A model generated the notes under the pieces. The model made no database searches. It saw only the letters and a program-made list of their open reading frames with translations, and was not told the origin of the DNA. A stretch of 64,000 nt of DNA from Streptomyces sp. NBC_01231. GTDB lineage: Bacteria > Actinomycetota > Actinomycetes > Streptomycetales > Streptomycetaceae. Positions 26,246-34,766 of the stretch are shown here, in pieces. Both the position numbers and the translations under genes were made by a program. Each line of letters begins with the position of its first letter. Positions within the stretch are counted from its first letter, which is position 1. The DNA is taken from assembly GCA_035999765.1 (NCBI GenBank), contig CP108521.1, forward strand, positions 7,812,001-7,876,000. Direction: 5' to 3'.

Positions 26246-28495
26246 TCAGACCCCCAGCCGCTCACCCTCGTCGTCGCGCACCGTCGGCCGGACCACGTCC
26301 TGAGGGGCCTCGTCATGGGTGAGGTCCGGCAACCCGTGCAGCCACTTCGGCAGGTACCAGTTGCGCTCGCCGAGCAGCGCCATCACGGCCGGCAGCAGCA
26401 CGCCCCGGATGATCGTCGCGTCGATGAGCACCGCGGCCGCGAGGCCGACGCCCATCTGCTTCATGGACTGCATGGACAGCGTCCCGAAGATCGCGAAGAC
26501 GGCGACCATGATGATCGCGGCACTGGTCACGACACCGGCGGTGGTGACCACTCCGTGCTGGATGGCCTGGTTCGTCGTACGGCCGCGCAGCCGCGCCTCG
26601 CGGATCCGCGAGACCACGAACACGTGGTAGTCCATCGACAGACCGAACAGGATCACGAAGAGGAACAGCGGCAGCCAGGTGATGATGGCCCCGACGCCCT
26701 CCGCGCCCACCAGGGACGCGCCCCAGCCGTGCTGGAAGACAGCCACGAGGATGCCGTAGGCCGCGCCCACCGACAGTAGGTTCAGCACGATCGACGTGAT
26801 CGCGACGGTCAGCGAGCGGAAGGACAACAGCATCAGCGCGAAGGCGAAGACCACGACGAACGCGAAGACCGGGATGACGGCTCCGGCCAGCTGGTCGTTG
26901 AAGTCCTTCGACCCGGCGACCTGTCCGGTGATCGGCGCCTCGAGGCCGTCGACCTTGCCGAGCGTGGCGGGCCGCACCTCGTCGCGCAGCTTGTCCAGGC
27001 TCGCGCCCGCCTTGTCCAGGTCGGAGCCGCCCACCAGCGGGACGTACACATAGGCGACGTTCTGTGCGTCGTGCAGCTTGATCTCGACCGGGCCGCGCGA
27101 GGCGCCGGACGAGACGGCCTCCTCCTTGAACGCGGCGAGCGCGTTCTTCACCTCGGGGGCGTTGATGTCGTCCGCCTGGACGACCACCTCGGCCGGGTCG
27201 GACCCGCCCGGGAAGGCGTCGTTGAGCCGGTTGTACGTCTGGACGATCGGCAGCGAGTCACCGAACTCCTGGTCCAGGGTGAGCTGCTGAGTCTTCATGC
27301 CGACCGCCGGCGCCGCGATCGCCAGCAGCGCGCCGGCCGCCACCACCACGGAGACGACGGGCTTGGCGAGCACGCCCTTCAGAACGGCCGTCCAGAACCG
27401 GCTCTCGCCGCCGGCGCCGTCACGGCGGCGACGCAGGAAGGGGATACGGCCCTTCTCGACCCGCTCGCCCAGCAGGGACAGCAGCGCCGGCAGTACCGTC
27501 ACCGAGCCGACCATGGCGACCGCCACGACCATCAGCGAGGCCAGACCCATCGCCTCGAACTCGGCGAGCCCGGTGAACAGCATGCCCGCCATCGCCACAC
27601 ACACCGTGACACCGGAGACGATGATCGCGCGGCCGCTGGTCGCGGCGGCGACCCTCAGGGCCGTCTGCGCGTCCCGGCCGGCCTCGCGCTCCTCGCGCTC
27701 GCGGCGCAGGTAGAACAGGCAGTAGTCGACGCCGACGGCCAGACCGACCAGCAGCATCACGGAGTTGGCCTGGTCGCTCATCGGCATCACATGGCTGACG
27801 ATGCCCATCAGACCCATCGTCGCCATGATCGCGGTGACCGCCAGCAGCACCGGCAGCAGCGCGGCCACGAGCGCGCCGAACGCGATCAGCAGGATGCCGA
27901 GCGCCACCGGCACGGCGGAGTACTCGGCCTTCTTGAAGTCGTCCCCGAACGCGTCGGCGAACGTCTTCATCATGCTGGCGCCGCCGATCTCCTCGATCCG
28001 CAGCGACCCGTGCTCCTTCTGCACCCCCTCGACGGCCTTCAATACCGGCTCGACCCGCTCGCCCGCGGTGTCCGACTCGCCGCGCATGTCGAATTGCACC
28101 AGCGCGCTGCGGCCGTCCTTCGAGATGGTGTTCGTGTCGTAGGGCGAGGCGACCCCCGTGACCTCGCCCGTCCCCTCGACGGCGTCGACGACCGCGGTGA
28201 CGGCGGCCCGGAACTGCGCGTCCGTGGCCTTGACGCCGCCGTCCCTGGCCTGGATCAGCACCGTCTCACTGGCCGGCTCGTCGATCCCGGCGTCCTCGAT
28301 GATCTTGGCGGCGGTGCGTGTCTCGCCCTTCAGCTGGTCGCTGTCCTTGACGTCGACCCGGCCGGCCGCCGAACCGAGCCCCATCGCCAGGACGACGAAC
28401 AGCACCCAGATACCGACGGCAGCCCATCGGTGCCGGGCACTCCAGCCGCCGGCTCGCGCGGCCAGGCCCCGCACCCGTGTATCTCCGTTCCCCAT
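26246..28495 (-). CDS. MMPL (RND-like) family transporter
   Basis: 749 residues from ATG 28493-28495 (GAGGGGG upstream). Two repeats, each with an extracytoplasmic loop and a bundle of five to six helices, as in mycobacterial MmpL proteins. Visible helices include WAAVGIWVLFVVLAMGLGSA, ILLIAFGALVAALLPVLLAV and VVSVVVAAGALLAIAAPAV. GVDYCLFYLRREREE and FGLSMDYHVFVVSRIREAR are the paired motifs after TM4 and TM10, with the Asp-Tyr of proton relay. It probably exports lipids or small molecules using proton motive force. No substrate clue nearby. Confidence 0.93.
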   Translation of the reverse strand: MGNGDTRVRGLAARAGGWSARHRWAAVGIWVLFVVLAMGLGSAAGRVDVKDSDQLKGETRTAAKIIEDAGIDEPASETVLIQARDGGVKATDAQFRAAVTAVVDAVEGTGEVTGVASPYDTNTISKDGRSALVQFDMRGESDTAGERVEPVLKAVEGVQKEHGSLRIEEIGGASMMKTFADAFGDDFKKAEYSAVPVALGILLIAFGALVAALLPVLLAVTAIMATMGLMGIVSHVMPMSDQANSVMLLVGLAVGVDYCLFYLRREREEREAGRDAQTALRVAAATSGRAIIVSGVTVCVAMAGMLFTGLAEFEAMGLASLMVVAVAMVGSVTVLPALLSLLGERVEKGRIPFLRRRRDGAGGESRFWTAVLKGVLAKPVVSVVVAAGALLAIAAPAVGMKTQQLTLDQEFGDSLPIVQTYNRLNDAFPGGSDPAEVVVQADDINAPEVKNALAAFKEEAVSSGASRGPVEIKLHDAQNVAYVYVPLVGGSDLDKAGASLDKLRDEVRPATLGKVDGLEAPITGQVAGSKDFNDQLAGAVIPVFAFVVVFAFALMLLSFRSLTVAITSIVLNLLSVGAAYGILVAVFQHGWGASLVGAEGVGAIITWLPLFLFVILFGLSMDYHVFVVSRIREARLRGRTTNQAIQHGVVTTAGVVTSAAIIMVAVFAIFGTLSMQSMKQMGVGLAAAVLIDATIIRGVLLPAVMALLGERNWYLPKWLHGLPDLTHDEAPQDVVRPTVRDDEGERLGV

Positions 28496-28697
28496 GACGG
28501 GCTTGCCCCCTCGTGAGCGGTGACAGCCCCCTGCCGCCACCTTTCACTTCGAAGGTATGGGGCGGATAAACCCCTCACCTCCTGCTGCTCGGTGAGGTCC
28601 CGCGGCCCGGCATCATCCTCCCGGTACCCGCGTCTCCCCACTGGGTAGGACGGCGGCCCCCTACATCTACCTCTGATCTTGGTCAGTGCTCCGCTCT

Positions 28698-28772
28698 TCA
28701 GGGGTCGGGCAGCTCACCGAGCTGGAGCACTTCGGCGGCCGGGCCCTGCTGGTCGTACCAGGACGCAAGCAT
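28698..28772 (-). pseudogene. Truncated N-terminus of a quinone oxidoreductase-like gene
   Basis: 24 codons starting 2 bases after the padR stop. The reading, MLASWYDQQGPAAEVLQLGE then LPDP and a stop, matches the first strand and 'GELPDPEPGPGEV' entry of zinc-free NADPH:quinone reductases (MDR family). It breaks off exactly where the family continues. The remaining ~200 bp to the MMPL start (28496-28697) show no further homology. I infer a padR-controlled oxidoreductase gene lost by deletion. Confidence 0.55.
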
Positions 28773-28774
28773 GT

Positions 28775-29350
28775 TCAGTCCTTCCGAGCACGGGTGTGGG
28801 TCTGAGGGTGGGGCTGCTCGTCCGCTGCTCGGATGCCGTCGTCGTCCAGGACCTCGTGGAGCCAGGCGCGTTCTGCACGGCTGGTGGCGCGGGCGGTGAG
28901 CAGCATGCCGCGCCGGTAAGGGTCGGTGACCTGCTCGGCGCGCAACGGGGTGTCACCGTCGTAGAAGAAGCTGGCGGGAGCCTCCAGGAAGTCCAGGCGG
29001 CGTCGCAGCACGGCGTGCTGCTCGGCGCTGTCGGGCAGCAGCGAGAGGAACGCCAGGATCACGAACCAGCGGGAGAAGTCGGTGATCTCGTGCTCGGCCG
29101 GTTCCCGCAGCCGTCGCAGCATATCCTCGCGTCCTGCCGCGGTCAGGTTCAGCACGTACCGGCCGCCGCCCGCCTCGGGTGCGCGGCGCCGTTCGATCAT
29201 CCCGGCCTTCGTCAGCCGGTTGATCGCCGGGTAGAGGGTGCCGTCGCTGACCGGACGGCTGTAGCCGGTCAGGTGCGTGATGCGACGGCGCAGCTCGTGA
29301 CCCGGCAGGGGGCCTCCGGCGAGGAAGCCGAGTATCGCGAGTTCAAGCAT
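28775..29350 (-). CDS. PadR family transcriptional regulator
   Basis: 191 residues from ATG 29348-29350. The winged-helix domain is recognised from LELAILGFLAGGPLPGHELRRRI, SDGTLYPAINRLTKAGMIERR and GRYVLNLTAAGREDMLRRL. The C-terminal ~100 residues form the dimerising helical domain. PadR proteins are usually autoregulated repressors of a neighbouring detoxification gene. A perfect 13-base inverted repeat lies just upstream, shared with a divergent hydrolase gene. A truncated oxidoreductase follows 2 bases after the stop. Confidence 0.93.
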   Translation of the reverse strand: MLELAILGFLAGGPLPGHELRRRITHLTGYSRPVSDGTLYPAINRLTKAGMIERRRAPEAGGGRYVLNLTAAGREDMLRRLREPAEHEITDFSRWFVILAFLSLLPDSAEQHAVLRRRLDFLEAPASFFYDGDTPLRAEQVTDPYRRGMLLTARATSRAERAWLHEVLDDDGIRAADEQPHPQTHTRARKD

Positions 29351-29364
29351 GACCCCAGGATTAC

Positions 29365-29396
29365 ACATCGAAACGATATGCACATCGTTTCGATGT
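29365..29396. promoter_or_regulatory. Perfect PadR-type operator between divergent genes
   Basis: ACATCGAAACGAT-ATGCAC-ATCGTTTCGATGT: two perfect 13-base arms and a 6-base centre, 14 bases before the padR ATG and 88 bases before the hydrolase ATG. Symmetry, position and AT-richness all fit an operator controlling both genes. Confidence 0.8.
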
Positions 29397-29484
29397 TACG
29401 GTGAATTCGGAGGCGCCTCCTCCGTACCGCCTGCAAGACCGCCCCGGGTGCGGCCGCCCGCCCGGCCGCACCAGGAAGAAGATC

Positions 29485-30291
29485 ATGACTGCCGCTACCC
29501 CCCGCCAGGCCCGCGCGACCTCCACCGACGGAACAGAGATCGCCGTCGCGGTTACCGGCCAGGGCCGCCCCCTGGTCGTCTCCCCGGGTGCCCTCAACTC
29601 CGCCCAGGACTGGCAGCTCCTCGCCGACCTGCTGGCTCCGCACTTCACCACCTACGCGATCGACCGCCGTGGCCGGGGCGCCAGTGGCGACAACAGCGAG
29701 CACACCGTCCAGCGGGAGGCAGACGACATCGCCGCCGTCCTCGACCTCGCCGGCCCTGACGCGATCCTGCTCGGCCACTCCTACGGCGGACTGGTCACCC
29801 TCGCCCACGCCCTGCGCCAGCCCCCGGCGGCGTTCATCCTCTACGAGCCCCCGATCCCGCTGGGCGGCCCCGTCGGCGGCGACGCTCTCGCCTCCTTTGA
29901 GGAGGCCGTCCAGGCAGGCGACCTCGACCAGGCCCTCACCCTCGGGCTGCGGAACTTCCTGAAGTACCCCGACGAGGCCATCGAGGAGTTCCGGCAGACC
30001 CCGCTCTGGGCCGTCCGCGCGTCCATGACCCCGACGTGGGCCCGCGAGATGCGCGCGATGGACAGCTTCGGCGATGACCTCACCCGCTTCAGCACCCTCA
30101 ACATCCCGACCCTCCTTGTGATCGGCGAACTCAGCCCCCGCTGGCTGACCGACGTCTCCCGCCGCCTGCACCAGGCCTTGCCCGACGCCCGCCTCGTCGA
30201 GATCCCCGGCGAAGCCCACGACGCCTTCCTCACCGGCCCCCACGCCCTCGCCGAGGCCATCACCGCCTTCGCCGCCGATGTGACTGACTGA
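29485..30291 (+). CDS. Alpha/beta hydrolase
   Basis: 268 residues from ATG 29485 behind GGAAGAAG. Classic fold: oxyanion-hole region VVSPGALNS, IDRRGRGAS, nucleophile elbow LLGHSYGG and the His in GEAHDAF. The acid position is Glu or Asp near VIGELSPRW. No signal peptide. The family includes esterases, lactonases and peroxidases, and specificity cannot be deduced. Divergent from padR with a shared operator, so it is probably induced by the PadR ligand, which may resemble its substrate. Confidence 0.88.
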   Translation: MTAATPRQARATSTDGTEIAVAVTGQGRPLVVSPGALNSAQDWQLLADLLAPHFTTYAIDRRGRGASGDNSEHTVQREADDIAAVLDLAGPDAILLGHSYGGLVTLAHALRQPPAAFILYEPPIPLGGPVGGDALASFEEAVQAGDLDQALTLGLRNFLKYPDEAIEEFRQTPLWAVRASMTPTWAREMRAMDSFGDDLTRFSTLNIPTLLVIGELSPRWLTDVSRRLHQALPDARLVEIPGEAHDAFLTGPHALAEAITAFAADVTD

Positions 30292-30369
30292 CCGGCCGAA
30301 GTCGACAGCCCTGTTCTCGTAAACGATCCTTTGTGAGAGCAAGGTCAACGACGGGCCGCCGACGTCCCG

Positions 30370-31077
30370 TTGGACCTCGATCAGCTCTCACAACTCGCTC
30401 TCAAGCGGCAGTTCGGGCACCGCGCCCGGCTTGCGTTGTCGCCTGCCGGGGTTCGCGCGGCGGATGATCAGGCGCACGCGGCCCGCACCATGGGGAACCT
30501 GCTGCACGCGTGGTGGCAGATGATGCCGAAGGAAAAGCGGCCTCTCCCACACGCGGACGCCGCGATTCGCCAGGCCCGTCAGGACATCGGCTTTCTCGCC
30601 GTCCTGCCCGCGCAGGCCCGGACGACCACCGCCATCGCCCGCACATACGGCACCGTCGTGGTCGAAGCACTCACCATCACGAACACGGTCAAGTCGGCCA
30701 GGGGGACCATCGAGGAGCCCGGGAAGAACGTTGCCCAGAAGTGTGGGCTGAACCGCTCCATCAGCGGGGAGGCGTGGGGCCGGACGGTCACCATGCTGAC
30801 GTACAAGACCGCCCAGCTCGGCGGCACCCTGGTCAAGGTCCCCGCCCCCGGTACCTCCCGGCGCTGCTCCGCCTGCGGCCGCACCACGCCCGGCAGCCGG
30901 GAGTCCCAGGCCGTGTTCGTGCGCAAGAACCCGGACTGCGGCTGGTCGGGCAACGCCGACCACAACGCAGCACGGAACGTCTTGCCTCTGTACCGGATGG
31001 GCCTCGCGCTCGTCCCGGCTGCCGGGAGGACAGTCGTCAGGCGCGCGCAGCGCGTCAAGCCCGCTGCCGCAAGGTAA
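30370..31077 (+). pseudogene. Decayed TnpB (IS200/IS605 family) with internal deletion
   Basis: 235 codons, roughly 60% of normal TnpB length. Residues ~80-205 align with the C-terminal half: RuvC-II Glu99 in GTVVVEALTI, the helix ARGTIEEPGKNVAQKCGLNR, the zinc finger start CSACG, and RuvC-III Asp197 in GNADHNAARNVL. The RuvC-I Asp region is absent, so nuclease activity is impossible. The second zinc-finger pair has only one Cys (NPDCG). Residues 1-75 do not resemble a normal TnpB N-terminus. No TnpA is present. A GC-rich hairpin follows the stop. Confidence 0.75.
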
Positions 31078-31085
31078 GCGGGAAT

Positions 31086-31107
31086 CTCCCGGCTTCAGCC
31101 GGGGGAG
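31086..31107 (+). ncRNA. Possible TnpB guide-RNA (omega RNA) 3' scaffold / IS right end
   Basis: CTCCCGGC-TTCA-GCCGGGGGAG lies 8 bases after the tnpB stop. Similar CCCGGCTTCAGCCGGG stem-loops close the right end of IS1341-type elements, where the omega RNA scaffold overlaps the tnpB 3' end. Retention in a dead element may be simple residue. Expression is unproven. Confidence 0.4.
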
Positions 31108-31250
31108 CACTGCAACGGGGTGTCCGGTCCGTCGGCAGAGCCCCGCTTTGTCATTACGAAGACTTGTTGAATAAGTCACAGGTTCGTGAAGTGGTTGAAC
31201 CGAGCCCTCCGGATCCGCCAGAGTTTCGGCCAGTCCGCATCACCGGACCC

Positions 31251-31285
31251 GGCCGTCGTGCCCACCCCCACGGGGCACGACGGCC
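31251..31285. terminator. 13-bp stem hairpin upstream of the sigma-factor gene
   Basis: GGCCGTCGTGCCC and GGGCACGACGGCC are perfect arms with a 9-base loop, between the TnpB relic and the sigma gene. It is likely a terminator insulating the sigma operon or a leader structure. The remaining gap (31108-31250, 31286-31368) shows no gene. Confidence 0.6.
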
Positions 31286-31368
31286 CGCCCCGGCGTGACA
31301 TCCACCGCCGGTTCACGTGTGTGGCGTACGTCACCGGAACTCACCGTCCTGGACGAGCAGTTGAAGAC

Positions 31369-32013
31369 GTGACCACAGATATGCGAACCCGGATACGGGC
31401 CGGGGATCCGGACGCCTTCGCGGAACTCTTCGACGGGTGCGCCCGCGCGGTGTACAACCACGCCTTCCGGCTGACCGCCGACTGGTCCGCGGCCGAGGAC
31501 GTCATGTCGACGACGTTCATGGAGGCATGGCGACGCCGGACGTCGGTCGAGGCCGAAGGGGGTTCGCTGCGGCCCTGGTTGCTCGGCGTCGCCACCAACG
31601 TCGCCCGCTCCCAGTACCGCAGCAACCGGCGCTACCGGAACGCGGCCAGTGCCGCGGCAGCCGCGAACGCCGCGGAGGAGTACGTCGAGGACCACGCCGA
31701 GGAGACCGCCGGACGCCTGGACGACCGGCGCCGCATCAGCGCCACGCTGACCGCCCTCAGCGCGCTCAAGCCCCCCGAACGCGAGGTCCTGACGCTGTGC
31801 CTGTGCGAGGGCATGGAGTACGCCGAAGCGGCCCGCGCCCTCGGCATCCCTGTCGGCACCGTCCGCTCCCGGCTGTCTCGTGCCCGCGGCAAGCTGCGCA
31901 AACTCGCCGACGCCGAACTGCTCCGAAAAAAAAGGGAACTCACCGCCCCAGACCGGCAGATAACAGGTGATCGCGGATACGTGATCCGGTCCGCACAGGA
32001 AGGAAACCGATGA
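31369..32013 (+). CDS. ECF subfamily RNA polymerase sigma factor
   Basis: 214 residues from GTG 31369; ATG 31381 is an alternative. The sigma-2 region is DPDAFAELFDGCARAVYNHA ... WSAAEDVMSTTFMEAWRR, giving -10 recognition and core binding. The sigma-4 region is LKPPEREVLTLCLCEGMEYAEAARALGIPVGTVRSRLSRAR, the -35 helix-turn-helix. The C-terminus carries a short extra tail. It overlaps the next gene by 4 bases; that partner, with one membrane segment, may act as its anti-sigma factor, though it lacks a recognisable zinc anti-sigma motif. Confidence 0.92.
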   Translation: MTTDMRTRIRAGDPDAFAELFDGCARAVYNHAFRLTADWSAAEDVMSTTFMEAWRRRTSVEAEGGSLRPWLLGVATNVARSQYRSNRRYRNAASAAAAANAAEEYVEDHAEETAGRLDDRRRISATLTALSALKPPEREVLTLCLCEGMEYAEAARALGIPVGTVRSRLSRARGKLRKLADAELLRKKRELTAPDRQITGDRGYVIRSAQEGNR

Positions 32014-33086
32014 ACGCCACCCCCTCCCAGCCGCACCCGGCTGAGTGGACGGAGACCCAGCGACTCCTGCCCTCCGTCGAGCGGGATCTGCCGGCGGGCC
32101 GCCACCAGTTCCACAAGGAGCAGATGATGGCCCAGATCCACGAAGACCTCCGCGGCGCCGCCCGCCCGGCCGCCCCGGCCGTCACCCCGCAGCGCCGCAA
32201 CCCCTTCCTGCGGCGCGCGATCCTGCTGCCCGCCGGGGCCTTCGCCCTGGCCGGCGCGGTCGTCGCCGGTGTCGCCCTGTCCGGCGGCAACGGCGACGGC
32301 GGCACGGCGGACCTGGCCACCGGCCCCGCGCTGACCACCCAGATCGGCGCCGCCGATCCCAAGGGCGCCCCCCAGCTGCTCGACCGCATCTCACTCGCCG
32401 CCGCCGACACCTCCGGCCCCACGGTGCGCGACGGCCAGTTCACCTACATCGCCTCGAAGGTGGCGAGCACCTACCCCAAGACCGTCGACGACAAGACCAC
32501 GATCGTCAGCCAGGAGCTGCACGACCGTCGGGTCTGGTTGTCCCCCGACGGGAAGGACGGCTGGCTGATCGAAGCGGGCGAGACGAGCGACGAGGGCATG
32601 ACCCTGGCCGGGCCGAACCCGTTCGCCGGGGCGTACAACGCCCTGGTCAAGCTGCCCACCGACCCCGACGCGCTGCTGCGGCACATCTACAAGGAGTCGG
32701 ACGCCAACCGGGACCCCGAAGTCCCCCGCGACCAGGCGGCCTTCGTCGCCATCGGCGAGCTGCTGAACGAGACCTACCCGCCCGCCGAGCTCAGCGTCGC
32801 CCTGTACAAGGCCGCGGCCAAGATTCCGGGGGTCGTCGCGGTGGACGACGCGGTCGACGCCATGGGCCGCCACGGGATCGCGGTGGCGCGGCAGAACGAC
32901 ACCGACGGGCAGCGCACCGAGTGGATCTTCGACAAGAAGACCCTGGCGTTGCTCGGCGAGCGCACCGTCCAGGTCAAGGCCGACAAGGACGGTGAGTTCA
33001 AGGCCGGCACCGTCATGTTCACCAGCGCGATCACCCAGCGCGCGGTCGTCGACGGCAACAAGCAGATGCCCGGGAAGGCGAGCTGA
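32010..33086 (+). CDS. CU044_5270 family membrane-anchored protein (sigma partner)
   Basis: 358 residues, ATG 32010 in an ATGA overlap with the sigma gene. About 65 cytoplasmic residues (EWTETQRLLPSVERDLPAGR ... HKEQMMAQI) are followed by one membrane helix (AILLPAGAFALAGAVVAGVAL). A ~260-residue extracytoplasmic domain then contains DGWLIEAGETSDEGMTL and PGVVAVDDAVDAMGRHGIAV. This family regularly follows ECF sigma genes in Streptomyces. The topology suits an anti-sigma/sensor protein, but this is inference from pairing and topology. Confidence 0.8.
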   Translation: MNATPSQPHPAEWTETQRLLPSVERDLPAGRHQFHKEQMMAQIHEDLRGAARPAAPAVTPQRRNPFLRRAILLPAGAFALAGAVVAGVALSGGNGDGGTADLATGPALTTQIGAADPKGAPQLLDRISLAAADTSGPTVRDGQFTYIASKVASTYPKTVDDKTTIVSQELHDRRVWLSPDGKDGWLIEAGETSDEGMTLAGPNPFAGAYNALVKLPTDPDALLRHIYKESDANRDPEVPRDQAAFVAIGELLNETYPPAELSVALYKAAAKIPGVVAVDDAVDAMGRHGIAVARQNDTDGQRTEWIFDKKTLALLGERTVQVKADKDGEFKAGTVMFTSAITQRAVVDGNKQMPGKAS

Positions 33087-33218
33087 CGTGCCCTTCGGTT
33101 CCACATCGGCGGCGTCGGCCGCCCTCCTGGTCGCCGACACGGACGGGAACACGTACGCGGTGACCCTCCTGAAGGCGAATCTCCTCACCTAGCCGATCCT
33201 GTCCGTCCGACGACACCA

Positions 33219-33244
33219 CCCCCGCCGGGTCGTCCCGGCGGGGG
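33219..33244 (+). terminator. Terminator after the sigma-factor operon
   Basis: CCCCCGCCGGG-TCGT-CCCGGCGGGGG: perfect 11-base stem and 4-base loop, 132 bases after the operon stop and just before the DUF1697 gene. Likely intrinsic terminator. Confidence 0.8.
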
Positions 33245-33267
33245 GCAGGACTGCTTATGGTGTGCGG

Positions 33268-33819
33268 ATGACGACGACGTATGCGGCGCTGCTGCGCGGG
33301 ATCAACGTGGGCGGCAGCAGAAAGGTCCCGATGGCCGACCTCCGCGCCCTGCTGGAGAGCCTCGGCCACCACGACGTGAGCACCTATCTGCAGAGCGGCC
33401 AGGCCGTGTTCGCCAGTGACCACGGGGACGAGGAGCCGCTGGCCGACGAGCTCACGGTGGCGATCGAGAAGGCGTTCGGCTTCGCGGTCGACGTGATCGT
33501 GCGCGACCACGCCTATCTCAGGGCGATCGCCGAGGCCTGCCCTTTCCCGGCCGCCGACCTGGAGGCCAGGCAACTCCACGTCACCTACTTCTCCACCCCC
33601 GTCGACGAGGAACGCTTCGCCGAGATCGACCGGGCGGCCTACCTCCCGGAGGACTTCCGGCTCGGCGACCGCGCCCTGTACCTCTACGCCCCGAACGGCC
33701 TCGGCCGCTCCAAGCTCGCCGAGCACCTCTCCAAGCCCCGGCTGAACAAGGGCGTGATCGCCACCAGCCGCAACTGGAACACCGTCCTCAAGCTCGTGGC
33801 AATGACCGGCTCAGCCTGA
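33268..33819 (+). CDS. DUF1697 family protein
   Basis: 183 residues, ATG 33268. It starts TTYAALLRGINVGGSRKVPM, the DUF1697 hallmark, and continues with VSTYLQSGQAVF, LHVTYFSTP and GVIATSRNWNTV. The family is a small two-domain cytoplasmic protein of unknown biochemical function, common in bacteria. Its last 9 bases overlap the end of the convergent aldo/keto reductase gene (33811-33819), so the two transcripts are complementary at their 3' ends. Confidence 0.92.
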   Translation: MTTTYAALLRGINVGGSRKVPMADLRALLESLGHHDVSTYLQSGQAVFASDHGDEEPLADELTVAIEKAFGFAVDVIVRDHAYLRAIAEACPFPAADLEARQLHVTYFSTPVDEERFAEIDRAAYLPEDFRLGDRALYLYAPNGLGRSKLAEHLSKPRLNKGVIATSRNWNTVLKLVAMTGSA

Positions 33820-34671
33820 CTCTCCGTACGCCGCCGTCAGCGCGTCCAGCCTGGTCAGGTCGGACGCGGACAGCCGTACGGCACCGGCGTCCAGGTTCTC
33901 CTCCAGATGCGCCAGGGAGCCGGTGCCCGGCGTCGGGCACAGTGCCGGGGAGCGGTGCAGCAGCCACGCCAGGGCGATCTGACCGGGGCTCGCACCGTGC
34001 GCGGCGGCGATGTCGGCGCACACCGGGTCCGAGGTCAGCGATCCGTTGCCCAGCGGGAACCACGGCAGGAAGGCGATCCCGCGCGCCTCGCACACCTTCA
34101 CCAGCGGTTCGGAGGCACGGTCGAGCAGGTTGTAGCGGTTCTGGACGGACGCCACGGACGTCAACTCCACAGCTGCTTCCAGCTGTTCGACGGTGACCGA
34201 GTCGAGGCCGACGTGCCGTACCTTGCCCTCGGTGCGCAACTCGTCGAGCGCGCCCAGCTGTTCGGCCATCGGGACGTCCGGGTCCAGCCGGTGCACCTGG
34301 TACAGGTCGACGGTCTCCAGCCGTAACCTGCGCAGACTCGCCTCGCACATCTCCCGCAGCCGCTCGGGCCGCCCGTCGATGTGCCAGGCGTCGTCGCCGG
34401 TACGCACGACACCGCCCTTGGTGGCGATCACCAGCCCCTCCGGGTACGGGTGCAGGGCCTCGGCCACGAGTTCCTCGGCGATCGACGGGCCGTAGTTGTC
34501 CGCCGTGTCGATCAGCGTGACCCCGCGCTCCACCGCCCGCCGCAGCACCGCCACCGCGTCCGCCGGGTCGCCGCGTGGGCCCCAGTAGCCGGGGCCGGTG
34601 AGCTGTGCGGTGCCGTAGCCGAGCCGTCGTACCGGCAGTTCCCCGCCCAGCGGGAAGGAGTCCTGGATCAT
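33811..34671 (-). CDS. Aldo/keto reductase
   Basis: 286 residues, ATG 34671. TIM-barrel NADPH oxidoreductase with the full tetrad: Asp and Tyr in LIDTADNYG, Lys in IATKGG and His in LYQVHRLDP. NADPH-binding motifs are near the C-terminus (PTPGTGSLAHLEENL). Residue 116 (LRRLRLE) is encoded by TTA (34324-34326), one of only two in-frame TTA codons I found in the window. Translation would depend on the bldA tRNA and so be linked to development. Substrate unknown. Confidence 0.93.
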   Translation of the reverse strand: MIQDSFPLGGELPVRRLGYGTAQLTGPGYWGPRGDPADAVAVLRRAVERGVTLIDTADNYGPSIAEELVAEALHPYPEGLVIATKGGVVRTGDDAWHIDGRPERLREMCEASLRRLRLETVDLYQVHRLDPDVPMAEQLGALDELRTEGKVRHVGLDSVTVEQLEAAVELTSVASVQNRYNLLDRASEPLVKVCEARGIAFLPWFPLGNGSLTSDPVCADIAAAHGASPGQIALAWLLHRSPALCPTPGTGSLAHLEENLDAGAVRLSASDLTRLDALTAAYGESG

Positions 34672-34766
34672 GCGGCGAGCCTACGCAGGAGCCCTCCGGC
34701 CGGACAGGGGAAGGGCTGTCGCGTTTGTTCAAGAGCCCCGGGCGCGTCCTTCGTAGCGTAGGAGGC

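Noticed and set aside
33088..33192. A 34-codon frame (GTG start) after the sigma partner gene
   Set aside because: No ribosome site, no family, and it lies before a terminator; probably chance.
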